Shown: positions 1 through 12,079, numbered from the stretch's first letter. The stretch is 64,000 nt of DNA from Cheiracanthium punctorium (GCA_038373885.1 JAWZYV010019969.1:186001-250000), one strand, 5' to 3'. The notes: generated by a model from the letters alone, not told the origin. Made by a program: numbers and translations.

Positions 1-204
1 CATCAGCTGCTGAACAGACTTTCACCAACCAAGATTTTAGATATTTTTTGAGGTGAAATTGATTGATTGGTGGTCAGTTGGCATAAATAAATACTAGTAG
101 AAGTGAAAAGTAGAAATAAAATGCTCAAAAAATTGTGAAAACTGCAGAGACTATGCATCCAAATGTGCTCCCACAGAAGTAGACGTAGATTTTTCTACTA
201 GCAT

Positions 205-260
205 AGTTGCCAACACTCCGGATTTTTTTTTAATTTTTCACCACCAACTTTCCTTAATTA
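205..260 (+). repeat. Left-end remnant of the GCTGCCAAC MITE group
   Basis: The stretch reads like the left terminus shared by many MITEs in this window: CATAGTTGCCAACACTCC, then a T-rich run and CACCAC. No matching right end follows, so it is a truncated copy. The bases before it (1-204) show nothing recognisable. Confidence 0.4.
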
Positions 261-618
261 GTTTGGGACATTTAGGAGGTAATTTATTTTTAGCGAAGAG
301 AAAGACACCCCTAAAGAAGGTGAACAAATGGAAATCAGACTAGTGCTTCCTTCAAAACATGTGTGACTTCAAGATCTTTGAATGATTGGTATATGATAGT
401 TACTGATCTTTCTTATCCTTATTGAAACGTAACTGCAATTCGGTTCTACTGAGATAGAAAAGTAATAATAATAATAAACAGTGAATGTGACTAAATTAAC
501 CATTTTAAGTATCCCTGCCATTTCGATAAGCAAATTAAAAATTGTTGTTTCCCATTGTAAGAAGATATGATATTATGTTTCGAATACTGATTTTTTTATA
601 AAAATCAACATAAAGATA

Positions 619-837
619 TACACCCTCTCAAAAAAGTATTCGAGTATAAGTGAAACTTCCTATTTTAGCGTTGGAAATGATCAAATAGTCTTTTGAAAAA
701 GCGTAACTTGGTAGAAATATGAAACAGCATATGGCTATAGATAGCCCAACTAATATTTTATGATAAATTAATTTTTAACGTACGAAACCAATGTAAGAAC
801 GTAAGCTTTTACTTGAATACTTTTTTGAAAGGGTGTA
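619..837. mobile_element. Mariner-type MITE with TA target duplication
   Basis: A 215-bp element is bounded by inverted repeats of about 26 bp. The left end begins CACCCTCTCAAAAAAGTATT. The right end, read on the minus strand, begins CACCCTTTCAAAAAAGTATT, so the arms differ at few positions. Both ends sit against TA dinucleotides (619-620 and 836-837), as expected for Tc1/mariner insertions. There is no internal open frame, so it would depend on a transposase from elsewhere. The family assignment is inferred from the TA duplication and the terminus style. Confidence 0.8.
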
Positions 838-1189
838 ATTATCTAACCTGCAGAAACTAAAGAAAAATATTAACTATTCTAATCGCATTTAGAACTTACT
901 TTTAGATAAAAAAATAATAATACATTGAGATATTAGTGAACTTTAATTATTAGCTGGCAAAGAAATTAATATTTTCTACCCTAACAGAAAGAGTGAATGA
1001 ACGCGGCTCAAATTGCATTAGGAGAGAATGATTGAGGCGAGCTTGTAACTTCCCCCTCACCCGCTTGGAGACCAAGAAAAACAGTATATGTTGGCCGAAG
1101 AGAAGCAGTTGTCGGCAGCACCTTTGAATTCCAATATAGAGAGGATTTTGATGAGTGTTACTGAAGTTATAAGAGGCTCAATGTATATC
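838..1189. other. AT-rich stretch, no gene seen
   Basis: I see no open frame of interest, no terminal inverted repeats and no tandem repeat here. Confidence 0.4.
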
Positions 1190-1600
1190 AAATGGGTACT
1201 CATTTTAAACAGAATTTAATGCTCTACAACTTTCAAAGTATGCATCTCCTAATTTTTTGAGCTATTTTGGGAAATTTTCATGACAACCGCAAAAAACACC
1301 GCATTTTTGGTCACATTTTTCAGAGCAGCATAACTGTTCAGTAGGATAGCGCACTTTAGAGAATAACTTACCATAGAGCACAATGTATTGGGAATATTTT
1401 GAGTACTCCTGTAGACCTATAACAACTACATATACCATTTTCAATAGGGTATATGGTACAGTGAATAAGAATAACATATATAAATTTCATAGAAATTGAT
1501 GCATAATTACGGAGTTAGAGCACGGACGGACGGACAGACAGATAAACCGAAATCATAAACACTTTTCAACCTTGTGGGAAAGTGTTAAAAAGCAATACTG
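1190..1600 (+). repeat. Interspersed repeat with CGGACGGACGGACAGACAG tract
   Basis: This segment contains the GGAC/GACAG-rich motif followed by AAACCGAAATCATAAACAC, a common ending of interspersed repeats in arthropod DNA (recalled, not searched). Near 1371-1420 the text CCATAGAGCACAATGTATT followed by a GAGTACTCCTGTA stretch resembles the retroelement-tail modules at 8930-9300 and 12540-12600, so it is probably a diverged relative. The minus-strand frame at 1262-1477 has no recognisable domain. Confidence 0.45.
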
Positions 1601-2500
1601 CAAAATGAAAATTGGGAAAGATAATCCTGAAGGGCCTAGGAATTCCATGTAATTAAAATGTGTCACATCATGTCATGAACAAGGCATGTGCCAAATTGTT
1701 ATGTCTTATCATAAAAATCCCTGCTTACAGAAAATGGTTGGTAATATTCCCGAAAGGTTGGCAACTGTTCGTTCTACAATATGCAATGCTAGCTGTACGG
1801 TGCGCGAAAACTCCGAACGTGTGAAGTACGACGCCGACCAAAAAGAAGTTAACTACCTTAGTCATACCTATCTCAAATATTACAAAAAAATGCTGCAAGA
1901 ATTTATTTCAAACTTCTGAGTTACGTTTTTACGTTTCCTAAAATGTTCATAAAACCAGACAAAAACTGCGATTCATTGTTTTTCCTTTTAAAACTTAATT
2001 TTCGTTCTTTTATTTTCAACAGACGTTGACAAGATTGTTTATTACATGTCTCTATTTTTCCCGCATAATGAAAATTGACGCCACTAATTTAATGAACGAA
2101 TAAATGTCTCACAGATATGAATGAAAAAAAGAGCATTTGTCATTAAATCTACATTAGCGTCTCCGTGGACGTATAACATTAATTAATTGTAGGAGTAAAA
2201 TATTATCCTCTCCGTAATCACAACGAATGACGCTAGTACAGACAGATTAAAAGGACGAGATATATGGTCATATTCAAACATTTAGCATATTTGTTTTTCT
2301 AGTGATTACCCAAATCCAACAGATTACTGCTAATAAAATAAGGACAACAATGGCAAATAATTTGGTACTTTAACTTCTGGACATTTTTATTCAAATATAT
2401 GTACATTATCTAAAATGTTTACTCTGGAAAAAACGATGAATTGTATTTTTCTTTTTTTAAATAAACCGATTTAAACGTATTTTTCAAAACAAAACATTTG
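1601..2500. other. AT-rich stretch, no recognisable gene
   Basis: A 77-codon plus-strand frame (1686-1919) is present. Its product has no motif I recognise, and splice or initiation context does not single it out. Nothing else is evident. Confidence 0.35.
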
Positions 2501-2504
2501 ACCA

Positions 2505-2570
2505 TAGCTACCAACGTTTCCGATCTTTCCGGAAGATTATCCGGCAGTACTTATAAACAGTTTTTTTTTC
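2505..2570 (+). repeat. Left-end remnant of the GCTGCCAAC MITE group
   Basis: CCATAGCTACCAACGTTTCC followed by GGAAGATT-type sequence matches the left termini of the MITEs at 21.5 and 47.4 kb. No right end is present nearby, so this is a fragment. Confidence 0.4.
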
Positions 2571-2900
2571 TGAATTTTTAACAAGACAAAATTTTATTGT
2601 ATGGGACACCTAGGCCTTAAGGGTTCATTTCTAGTTTCATTATTTACAATCTTTAAAAAAAACTTAATTAAGCTGTAACTTCTTCTATAATTTATTAATA
2701 ATAATTCATTTAAAATAATTTATTTTGATCTATTTCTATATCATATTACATAATTAGTGGCAGTTAAAATTTCCTATTTTTCGTAAAATTAAATTTTCTT
2801 AAATCATTAAAACGTTTTATGAGGGAGTAAATTTACTACAAACTTTCAATAGTTTTACCTTGTGAAAATAAATGTGTGATGACGGAATTTTAATGCGCTA

Positions 2901-2960
2901 GTGATGACGTAAAAGTTTCTGTTCTTAGACATTGTATATCTAGGAGGTGTTGGTTTCGTA
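2901..2960 (+). repeat. Partial copy of the 4.35-kb inverted-repeat element
   Basis: GATGACGT, then an interrupted match and TATATCTAGGAGGTGTTGG, aligns loosely with the right arm of the element at 4350-4787 (GATGACGTCAAAGCTT through TATATCTAAGAGGCATTGG). The alignment is gapped and by eye only. Confidence 0.3.
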
Positions 2961-4349
2961 CATGTGTGCTTTGCTCAATATTGCTATTTATGCAAGCCAA
3001 ATTCGTGGTTATACTGCTAAAAATAATCTGGATATCCTGTGTCGGGTGCACAGTGCAATTTTCTGCAGTATTCGGCACTTACATAGCTATCTAGCTGGTA
3101 TTGTAATTCAGCGTGGTCTCGGTAATACCTATATTTAGGACAAGATTCTGTCAAATTGGAAATTGAGTTTATTCGAAAATTTTTATATGATGTTCCAAAT
3201 GAAATCGTAGCTAGATAGCCAGATTGTGTCTACAGCGAAGAAAGTAATGGTATTTCTCATAATGACAAACTTATTTCCTTCGATTATTGTGCAATACTGT
3301 TACTGTGTAATTTATTTTTATAGATTGTAACTATAATTTTTTAAACATTTCTGTTTACTTTTTTTTTACTTGTACTGTATGCACATCTGTTTTGCTTGAT
3401 TTGAGTTGATCATGTCTCACTGGAAGGGCCTGTATTTTTAATGATTTAAAAAGTAGACTATCAAATGGAAAACTGGAAATGTAGTTTCGATTTACCGAGG
3501 TGTTCCATTTAACAAAATTTATCATGATAACTCGTTTATTTGAGGTTTGTTCTTATCTTTTAGTGGTTTATCTTTATTTATCCATATTAGATATTTATCC
3601 ATATTAGATATCCTTTATTTATCCCATCCTTTATTATCCTAAGCAGCACTCTCTAATTAAATATCTAATAACAGTAATGTACCGTCTTTCGGATATTTCC
3701 TCGACCTGGAAAACAACTTAGCATATAAGTTTTAAACTTTTTTCTTTATTCATGTATAACTAGGAACAAATCAGTGCAAACCTCTTAGAAATGCAAATAT
3801 CTTACAAAATATTCATGACCTCCTTACATGTTTTCCTTCTGTTCAGCGGTCTCATTTTTTCATCGGATTATCTATTCTGTGAACTACTTTTGTTAAAAAA
3901 AGATATATCTACTTCTAAAAAGGAAAATGTGAATTACAAAATATGTACATGTTTAATGACGTAGAAAGAATCGGCTACAATCCACGACAGGCCAAAACGA
4001 CGTTCTTACATATGTCCCCCTTGGACCTCAATCCCTGCTTCAACTGAGTTCACGGATCATTAATTACAGGAGCATATTTTTCTCATGACAGCAGAGGGTA
4101 AGTTGAATTTCTTAGGATGATCTTGAGTTACCCATGTCATTTACTACAGTGTAATCTCTAAAATAGGTTTTCTTTTTCTTCTATTGGATGATATTTAGGT
4201 TCATTTCATAAATATAATTTTTTTAAATAAATTTATTTTTGTGATTTTTTGAGTATTTGTTAAACATATTTTGTATCAAATTTCATTAAATTCAATATGC
4301 TATCAGAAATGCGTTTAGCTTAAACAAACACTATTAAAATGCACTTAAT
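2961..4349. other. AT-rich stretch, no gene seen
   Basis: Two overlapping frames on opposite strands (2890-3078 minus, 2947-3138 plus) occupy the same DNA and encode nothing recognisable. A 19-bp unit TTATCCATATTAGATATT is repeated twice near 3577-3615. No other structure is seen. Confidence 0.35.
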
Positions 4350-4787
4350 GAGACAGCCCGACACCTTCTAGATGTAGAAAGCCTTACAACTCCAAAGACA
4401 CTAGACTTTTTTGACATCACTTAACTTACACAAGTAACCACATCACAGTTTCTATTTCTGAAAACAAAACTATATAACATTTCTGGTGAATCCTACAAAT
4501 ATTGGAAACCATCTTAAATTAAACATTAAAATTAAATACCTTTCTCATGCGAAATTATTCATCATATTATCTCATTAGTCATGGTTAAAAACTTTCATTT
4601 GTCGCAAAATTATATTTTTTATTTCAAACTATTAAAATATTGATATGCATTGGTGAAATCATCAGAAAGTTTTAAGCGTTTTATTTTGTGTTAATGAAAC
4701 CTTTAACTGTAGGCCATATGATGACGTCAAAGCTTGGTGTTAGCAGTTGTGAGGCTTTCTATATCTAAGAGGCATTGGACAGCCCCT
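4350..4787. mobile_element. 440-bp terminal-inverted-repeat element, unclassified
   Basis: The left arm runs GACAGCCCGACACCTTCTAG, then ATGTAGAAAGCC and a TTACAACTCC stretch. The right arm, read on the minus strand, gives GGCTGTCCAATGCCTCTTAG, then ATATAGAAAGCCTCACAACT. The arms therefore pair over roughly 70 bp with many mismatches. No coding sequence lies between them. The target duplication could not be defined, so the superfamily is open. Confidence 0.6.
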
Positions 4788-5747
4788 TGTAATGTGTTTC
4801 AGTTCTAGCGTAATAAATAAAGAACAATAAATATAAAAGGCAAAACAAGGCTTCCAAATCAAGTTTGTTGCGTTAAAGTAACCACATGGAGCTAGTACAT
4901 ACTGCTTCTTACTTTTGTATAAATTATTGGAACACCCCAGAACAATTTTCCGAAATCGGCAAGATTAAGGACAAATAACTGAAAATATTATGAGAGATGT
5001 GTCGGATTCCTCAATGACATTCGTTAAATGACTGAATATTAATCAATTAACGGGCAAGTTGTTAAATTAATCAAAGACCTTCTGGTAGAAATTTTTGAGC
5101 TCCCCCTCCCCTAACAGCTGTAAACAACATCCCTCCCTAATATTTTACTGGTTATTTGGTAGCAGATTTTCGAGGTGGGACGGGGCATCGATGCGAGAAG
5201 TTCTCTCGAATGTCTAACCTAAAAAATATTATTAATATGGAAAATTTAGAGTATTTCTTTAAAATATTTTAAACATAGTAAGTACTGTAATTTAAGTATT
5301 TCAATAATATATATTTTATTCAAAGAATATAGCTTTTCACTTTTCATTTACAAAAATATATTTTAAAACTTTTAACACATTACACATTTCCATTTTTCAG
5401 AAAATTGAATTTTTCATTGCTTCAGTACTCGGCAAATATTTTCCTCAGTCTCACAAAATTGACGAACTAGACTACCCAACAGGAAAAAAAAAAGCGTTTA
5501 ACAATCTAGCTAGAGGTATACTGCAATTCGTGACAGGCCTAAGAGGTGTTACTACTGTGTGCCGTTTTCGGTTTAATTGCTGTTTCGACCGATTTCATGA
5601 ATGGTTGGTTATACTGTCCAATTGCTTTTGGCACGGAATATTAGCAAGCTGCCAGTAAAGGTGAATCCAAATGAATCGGTTGAGGAGGTGGAAAAAGCGA
5701 GCAGGTACTGTAGGTTTTTAATTATTTGTGTTATAACCAGGAATCTA
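4788..5747. other. AT-rich stretch with one weak open frame
   Basis: A plus-strand frame at 5601-5786 encodes 61 residues. Its first part could be read as an exon ending at AG/GTACTG near 5701-5707, but no domain is recognisable and the last third lies in the repeat that follows. I do not call it a gene. Confidence 0.3.
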
Positions 5748-7033
5748 GTTTCCGTTATTTTAAAACTATTGGTCGTAGAATGTTGAAACTTTACATTTAG
5801 GATTGTTGTAGCATCTAGTTGTGCGCCTCCCCTTTTGGTCGCATCAACTGGAAAGTTTATTTACAGGTCCATCCAAATATTTTAAATGCATTACGCTCCA
5901 TGGGCAGAAATTCTTTAGATCGTATTTTAGAGGTATTAGGCCATTTCAGACGACTCAGAAGTGATATATGCTGTTAAGGGTTACAAAATGAATTCCTCCA
6001 TCGAAAAAAGTGCCGTTAGCATTTATAGTTCTGCTACGGGAACACTCAAAAGATTTCCAACACATTTCGGTCTTCGGTCAATGTCAGCTTAAGAGACATT
6101 CATCCATTTTAAGTACAATACCGTCCTACCATATAGTTAGGTAATAGTCCGACCACGGTCACGTGCCTCCCTCAAGAATTACGCCAACAGTCGCCATGGC
6201 AACTTTTGGTGTACGTGTGTATGTATTTAACTCTCAAATCTCAAAAGCTATCAGTCGTAGAATGTTGAAATTTCATATATAAGATTGTTGTAACATATAG
6301 TTGTACATCTCGATTTTTGGTTCCAATCTACTGGAGAATTTATTTACAGGACCACCCAAAAGAATTTCAATACAGATATAATATATTGAAGATGTATGAA
6401 CATCTTCAAAATATTACGTCTGTAGTCAGTCATTGTTTATTCCATGCCCAAAATCTCGCCGTTTGTCATCAAACTTGGCGAATTTTGCCGAAATATCGCG
6501 AAATTTGGCGATACTCAGTCATTTAGTCCATGCCTAAAATCTCGCTATTGTCGTCGACCTTGAGGAGTTTTGCTAAAATATCGCCAAATTTAGCTCGAAA
6601 AATAATTTCGTATTTCGCAAAACTCTAAAACGTTTAACCTTAAAATGTTGAAAGCCATTGAAACATCTAACTGTGTATCTCTTTTTGGTTGAAATCGACT
6701 GGGTAATTTATTTACAGGGTCACCCAAATGACTTTAAATGCATTAAGGTGTATGGATACATTCAATTCATTGAATGTCTGTGGTCAATTACTACTTTGGC
6801 TATCCCCAAAATCTCTCAAATTATTTCAAGCTTGTAGGCTTTTGGTAAAATTTCCCCAAATTAAGTGTCATAAGCAAATCTTTCAAATTGAACCCCACTT
6901 GGCGATATCAGAAATATTTGGACAGAAATCGCTAAACCTGAGTATTACTGCAGTATTTTATCTCTTTCAAGCAAAATAAGTCTCAATGAAGTGCGCCGAA
7001 AATATTTTTGATTTAATAGACGTGCAAGGAAGT
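5748..7033 (+). mobile_element. 5'-truncated copy of the ACTTCCTTG-terminus element
   Basis: This 1.29-kb stretch aligns along its length with 62290-64000 in the same orientation. It ends in ACGTGCAAGGAAGT (7020-7033), the inverse of the left terminus ACTTCCTTGTACGT at 62050. The left terminus and two of the first three tandem units seen in the distal copy are absent here. Internal modules of about 175 bp (CTATTGGTCGTAGAATGTTG onward) recur near 5760, 6245 and 6625. Motifs of the form TTGGCGA/TCGCCAA recur at 6470-6600 and 6900. The frame at 6317-6526 has a counterpart at 63196-63381, but this follows from DNA similarity and shows no known domain. Confidence 0.7.
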
Positions 7034-7103
7034 CATGTATTGTCCACATCAGATTTTTTAAAAATTTAAATAATAATTATAACATTTCTACGCAATTTAT
7101 GAA

Positions 7104-7234
7104 CATAGCTACAAAAAGCGCGAAATCCATGATGTTAAGGGATGATTGTGTTACTTTATTAAAAAGTACATAAAAAAAATATACTGTTTACAAAAAGTAA
7201 GTTAATTACATTCCCGGAGTTATTGCAGCTACAT
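7104..7234. mobile_element. Degenerate MITE of the TGTTTACAAAAAGTGGTTA type
   Basis: It contains ATACTGTTTACAAAAAGTAA followed by GTTAATTACATTCCCGG and ends GCAGCTACATATG. This is the right-half signature of the MITEs at 13350 and 17178. A poor left terminus CATAGCTAC lies at 7104. The copy is shortened and diverged. Confidence 0.5.
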
Positions 7235-7240
7235 ATGAAG

Positions 7241-7803
7241 AGGATTTAGCACTTTTTCTAAACATAAATATGCGAAAGCCCCTCAACTTTTAAGATTTTA
7301 TGTATCAATCTAAATATTTATTCCAGAATGTTTAAAAACTGCAAGTAAATTATCTGAGGAATGAATAGTATTCTAAAAATATAATGAAGAAGCACGTGAT
7401 CACCTTTTTTCCTTACTGATTCAAAGCGAAGTCTCCCTCAACGTCACTTTCATTCCCAAATCGAGGATAAAAAATAAAAATATAAATGGAAAGAATGTTC
7501 CGTGAAATTCCACGCTTTAAGCCATTTGGATGTGATGTACAACGTTTCACCGCCACTCTTCACGGATTCAAAAGATAAACGCAACCATATATTGTACGTT
7601 TGCACTGCTCATGCACACTAGGTTCAGGGTGGTCGCAACAGGAATCCCTTATGTATGGACCTCTAGTCGCCGTTCCGTTCAACAAGTAAAGATGAGATTG
7701 TTCGGAAATACAATTCTTCAGAAATAAGAGTTCAAGCTGCGATTGTTTAAAACAATAGCGCTCTCAGGGTTACGAATATGTTTGTATATATATATATTAT
7801 ATA
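7241..7803. other. AT-rich stretch, no gene seen
   Basis: Nothing recognisable except a short TA microsatellite at about 7785-7803, directly before the foldback element. Confidence 0.35.
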
Positions 7804-8674
7804 GGGTGTCCAGCGCTAACGGTGCTCAACGGCTATTTCCTAAACCGTTAATCAGAGACACACAGTTCCAGTTCTCCAGTTGAAAAAATGCTTTAAATTA
7901 TGTAATCTATTATACCAAAAATAATCAAAGTCAATAAATCAATTTCAATAAACATTGCGAAATTTAAATTTTTATACGGTCCCCCGGTCCTACCAGTTAT
8001 ATTTAGAAAAATTTTCTTTATACAATTTGATGCACAATAATAAAAGAAATGGTCCTTCTCTGACCAAAATTCACCGAGTTACAGCTGCTTAAATTTAGAA
8101 CACTTTTCGAGCAGCAAAATAGGGGTTGTGTTATACAAAATGAATTTGAGAAACATTAATGTACATGGTTTTGAGCCTTGTAATATTTATCAGCAATTTC
8201 ATTAACTATTCCATGAATGTAGATGGCAATAAAGAAGATTAACGTTTAATTATGTGTATCCAATAAATTAACATGAAATTATAGCTTGTACTTAAAAATA
8301 GAATATTTTTAAGAGATTTTAAATAAATTGGTGCTAAATAACTTAGAATAAAAAACAAATTACCGATAATATAAGTCAATACCAATATATAAAGTCAATA
8401 TATTTATAACTCGGTACATTTTGGTAGTAGAAAGACGCTTTTTTTCTGTTCATCAAATTTTATAAAGAAAAATTTTCTAAACATAACTGATAGGGCCGGT
8501 AGACCGTATAAAAATTTAAATTCCGTTATTCTTTTGGAATTCATTTATTGTCTTCGATTGTGTGTTTCCAATCTAATAGATTATGCAATTTAAAGCATTT
8601 TTGCAAATGGAACTTCAGGTCTCTGACTAACGGTTTAGGAAACAGCCATTGGGCACCGTTAGCACTGGACACAC
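7804..8674. mobile_element. Long foldback element, arms of about 280 bp
   Basis: The first 289 bp (7804-8092) are the inverted counterpart of the last 279 bp (8396-8674), around a spacer of about 300 bp. Landmarks in the left arm are GGGTGTCCAGCGCTAACGG, ATTTTTATACGGTCCCCCGG and TTCACCGAGTTACAG. The right arm read on the minus strand gives matching GTGTCCAGTGCTAACGG, ATTTTTATACGGTCTACCGG and TGTACCGAGTTATAA. No coding sequence is visible, and I found no clear target duplication beyond the TA-rich left flank. Such arms would form a long hairpin in single strands. Confidence 0.8.
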
Positions 8675-8686
8675 TGTGAATAAATA

Positions 8687-9311
8687 CTAGCTGCTATCCG
8701 CGACTTCGTCCGCGTCAGCTTTATAATTAAGGCCAGATAGAAATTAAGCATGTGTGAATAACAAATATGCTTGCCCGATAGACAAAAGTGACTATATTTA
8801 AATACTATTTCTTTTTTACTTATTTTAAATGAAATGTAATACATGGTAATATACTTCATGTAAAATAAGAGTGTGCAGAGGTAGTTAATATAGATTTTTT
8901 TACGCATTTGGTGAATCGAAACAATTACGACAATATTTGCGAACTATTTTGAGTGCTCTTGTAAAAGAAATATTTATGCTATGTGCATGAAGTTTAGCCT
9001 ATGTTAATCAGGAATGGCGCAGTTTTCTATTAGTGAAAAAGCTTTAGAATTGGTTCTGTAGTTACAGAGATGTCCGCAGAGCGTAATGTATTAGAATTAG
9101 TTTGAGTGTTCCTGTAAAATAACTATTTATGCTACATGCACGAATTTTATCCTGTAATACGCAGTAATAGTGTAGCTTTCTATCAGTGAAAAAAAAGTTT
9201 TTTAATCGGTTCAGTAGTTAAAGAGATACGCATCGAACGTAATGTAATTCTTATGAGTATGCCCCTGAAAGAACTATTGTTGATATATGCAGGTAGCCTA
9301 TAATACTCAGG
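8687..9311 (+). mobile_element. Retroelement-derived repeat, 5' part (interrupted)
   Basis: It starts CTAGCTGCTATCCGCGACTT, then CGTCCGCGTC, a start I associate with RTE-type LINE-derived repeats of arthropods (recall). Three diverged modules of about 155 bp follow; each has a GTGAAAAA stretch, a TCGGTTCAGTAGTTA-like stretch and a GAGCGTAATGTATTAGAATT-like stretch. The third is broken at 9311 by the 3.16-kb insertion and continues at 12468. The copy is far too decayed to encode anything. Confidence 0.6.
9300..9311 (+). repeat. Left target-site duplication of the 3.16-kb insertion
   Basis: ATAATACTCAGG here and ATAATAGTCAGG at 12468-12479 differ at one of 12 bases and flank the insertion. The interrupted repeat reads continuously across the join, which confirms the boundary. 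Confidence 0.75.
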
Positions 9312-9560
9312 GCCCCACCAGTGGCTGAGAGGTTCTGCTCTCGAAACTGGCAGGCGGGAGATGCCTGGTTCAAACCCCGCTGTGCCAGTCGACGCAGCCG
9401 CTCGGAGTTTTCCGTGGTTTTCTCCGAAACCTCGCGTAAATACGGGCTAGGACGTCAACCCCGATAGATAGAAAGACCTTCAACGGGAGAAATGACGTCA
9501 CAATTGTTAGGCCAACCTTTCCCCCTACTCTGAGGAGGGAACGTATTTAAACGTATTAAC
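9312..9560 (+). mobile_element. tRNA-Ser-like SINE head and body
   Basis: A tRNA-like head begins at the insertion point. The A-box region is GTGGCTGAGAGGTTCTG, CTCGAAA occupies the anticodon position (CGA, serine-like), and the B box is GGTTCAAACCCC (about 9370). The downstream body contains GAGTTTTCCGTGGTTTTCTC and CCTCGCGTAAATACGGGC, a core typical of arthropod tRNA-SINEs by recall. It is not a working tRNA gene, because it cannot fold with a paired acceptor stem. The SINE end is uncertain, since the P-element relic follows inside the same insertion. Confidence 0.65.
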
Positions 9561-9936
9561 TCACAATTTTTTCTACTTGTTAATTAAAAATTACATCACT
9601 TTTTATATGCACTCTTTACACATAGTGATTATACTATTTATTGTAGAGTTTAGGATAGTTACCATGAAATTAACTCCTTAACCAATTAAAAATTGATTAA
9701 TGAAAATGTAGTTTATTTAGTTTTCCCCCTTTGTAGAAGCATTAAAACATTTAGAAAAAACTAAAAAAAAGTTTAATATTAATTAAAACGTTTCCAAAAC
9801 TCTTAATTATCACCTATAAAAAATAAAGAAAATTAAAGTAAAACAAGCACATAGACAGTTTGAATCGAAAAATATTTATTAAGTAAAATATAAAGGTTTT
9901 TACATTATTTACATTTATAAACATATTCATATTCAA

Positions 9937-12054
9937 TTAACAATGAATAAATTTATCTTTGTAATTTGATTGGAATACCCTTCTTAGTTTTAAAATTTCA
10001 TTTTTAAAATAATTGAATACCAGAACAGCATGTATGCTCAAAACAGTCTTATTCAATCTAACCAAATTCAGCTACTAATAATCACACTCCTATTGTCAGA
10101 TGATATGCAAATAACATTGTAACCTATACTGTGTAACCCTTTAATTACTTTTGAAACCACTTCGTGCAATAATTCTGCGGTTATTGTTTTTACTGGCAAG
10201 TTATGTACTATATCCTTATAAGGAGATTTCAAACTTTGTATCATGAAAACAAATGCTGAATTTGCAGCTTTACCTGAATTGTATGAGGCTCCAATTATGT
10301 CCCCACATTTGTAATCTAGAAAGGGTTTTAAATGAATTTCATCCATCATTAAATTTACAACTTTGTCAAAATTATTTAAATATTGAAATTTATCTTTAGC
10401 ATATTTTAAGAAATTATCTTGCAGTACTTGCACTCTAGGATCTAAATTATAAGATGAAGTGAGTCTATTAAGAGTACTTGGATGTGGTAAAATTAATACA
10501 CATCTATTTCTGAGAAATCTATATGCATGGGGAGATATTGAATCTAACAAACTACTTAATACTAAAAGATCTGCACTATATCTATGGGCTGTTTTACTTA
10601 CCAATTAAATTAATTTGTTCATATAAAAAATCTATTAAATCATGGCTTCTTTCAGGAACAATTAGCTTTAACTCGCAGCAAATATTTTTTACTGAAGATT
10701 TTAAATTGTTTAATTTATCAAAAGAAAAACCATTGTAATTTATAAATTCATGCAATAGAGACAGCAAATCATTTATATTTGTAAATTGTACTGGGAATTT
10801 AAAATTATTATGCACAGTGATAGGTACTTTATGATAAAAAACACTTACCATTACATTTTCATCTATTATTATTGATAACGATAATTCAGGTACTGGCAAT
10901 GAAGATATTTTTAAAAACATAACTGTATTTTCAGCTTTGACAATCGTAAACACATCTGGAATTTGAATATCCTTTAGTAATAATAATAATTCTTCCAGAG
11001 TTTGAAAGGAAGTTTTTGATTGATATTCTTCAAATGATTTCACACTTAATTCAAGAGTCTTTTGCAGTTGCTCATTTTCTCTCCTTTCAGCTTTGTTTTC
11101 TGGAGCTTCTCTGGCCTTAATATGTTTTGATAAATATGCAGGACAGCCATGAAAAATTGTAGGCAAAGCATCATCCTTAAGTCTTGGTTGTGTTAAGGTT
11201 GCCACTATTTTCTCACCCGTTGCTGGATTGTAGCATTCTGAAGTTCTCCTAATATCTTCTTTTTTTAAATGTAATTCATAGACCTGCAATGAATAGTTTT
11301 CACTAATTAAATAAAAAAAGCCTACATTTTACTAACAGATAAATATCAAGTGATTGAGAATTGTGATTACTATTAACTATACTATGAACTATGAGGTTTA
11401 AATAATGCTATTACTTATAAGAGTAATAATTTTATCAGTATTCGTAGAATTATTAAATATCAATCTTTATAATATTATTAATTCGTTATTTGTAATTTTG
11501 TAAAAAAGGAATTTTCAAAATTTTCTTCCAACTGCAAATCAAATAACAAAATATCATTTTATTTTACATATTGTTTTCAAAATTTCTATTATTATTATTA
11601 TTATTATTGTTTTGCAATTTTAAGTCCAGCTTTTACTTTTTATGTTTTAAAAAGAGGAATTAAAAAAGTATTGATAACACACGCACGCACACACACACAT
11701 ATCTATATATATACACTTGTGTATATCTATATATATACACAATAAAGAATGTAAAATTATTTGTATACTGAAATGAAATTCATGAATTAAGAAAAAATTT
11801 AATGCTTATATGAATATAAAAGATTTATAGATACATAAATTCAAATATACTAAACATACATTCTTAAAAACAAACAAAAAAGCACTTACTTTAAAATTCT
11901 TTGATGGATTAATATTTGCACGTGGAATGGCATTTATCCATTTCCTTTGTAGTTCTTCATTCTTTGGTAAACTGAAAACGGATACCTTGGGGCCATCTGC
12001 ATAATTACCTCTACAAAAGGTACTGAATACTTGTATACCATGTTTTAAATACAA
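9937..12054 (-). pseudogene. P-element/THAP9-type transposase relic, two exons
   Basis: The minus strand encodes a broken THAP-domain transposase. Exon 1 (12054 to 11890) carries the N-terminal THAP zinc-finger part (FCRGNYADGPKVSVFSLP, then RKWINAIPR) and ends at a consensus donor AAA/GTAAGT. A 606-nt intron ends at TTGCAG (11284). Exon 2 resumes in phase with VYELHLKKEDI. In THAP domains this position is normally C-E-L-H-F, so the third zinc-binding Cys is Tyr here. Exon 2 runs to about 10594, where one frameshift is needed to enter the frame 10604-10068. That frame holds SPHAYRFLR and MMDEIHLKPFLDYKCGD, the transposase core with a probable catalytic Asp, and SSDNRS, the likely second Asp region. 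It then stops. A third frame (about 10065-9937) stays open for some 40 codons and may be the C-terminal end after an internal deletion. The intact family is much longer (roughly 900 residues), and the region with the catalytic Glu is missing. Confidence 0.85.
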
Positions 12055-12079
12055 TTAACAAGCATAGTTTTATCAAATA

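Noticed and set aside
6317..6526. Frame with a similar partner at 63196-63381, as if a conserved gene
   Set aside because: The similarity is that of two copies of a non-coding element, continues outside the frames and includes indels.
9312..9395. Possible tRNA-Ser gene
   Set aside because: A and B boxes are present, but there is no pairing acceptor stem and a SINE core follows; it is a SINE head.
9578..12062. CTTGTTAATT at 9577 and AATTAACAAG at 12053 as terminal repeats of the P element
   Set aside because: Only ten AT-rich bases match and no 8-bp duplication borders them; chance is likely.
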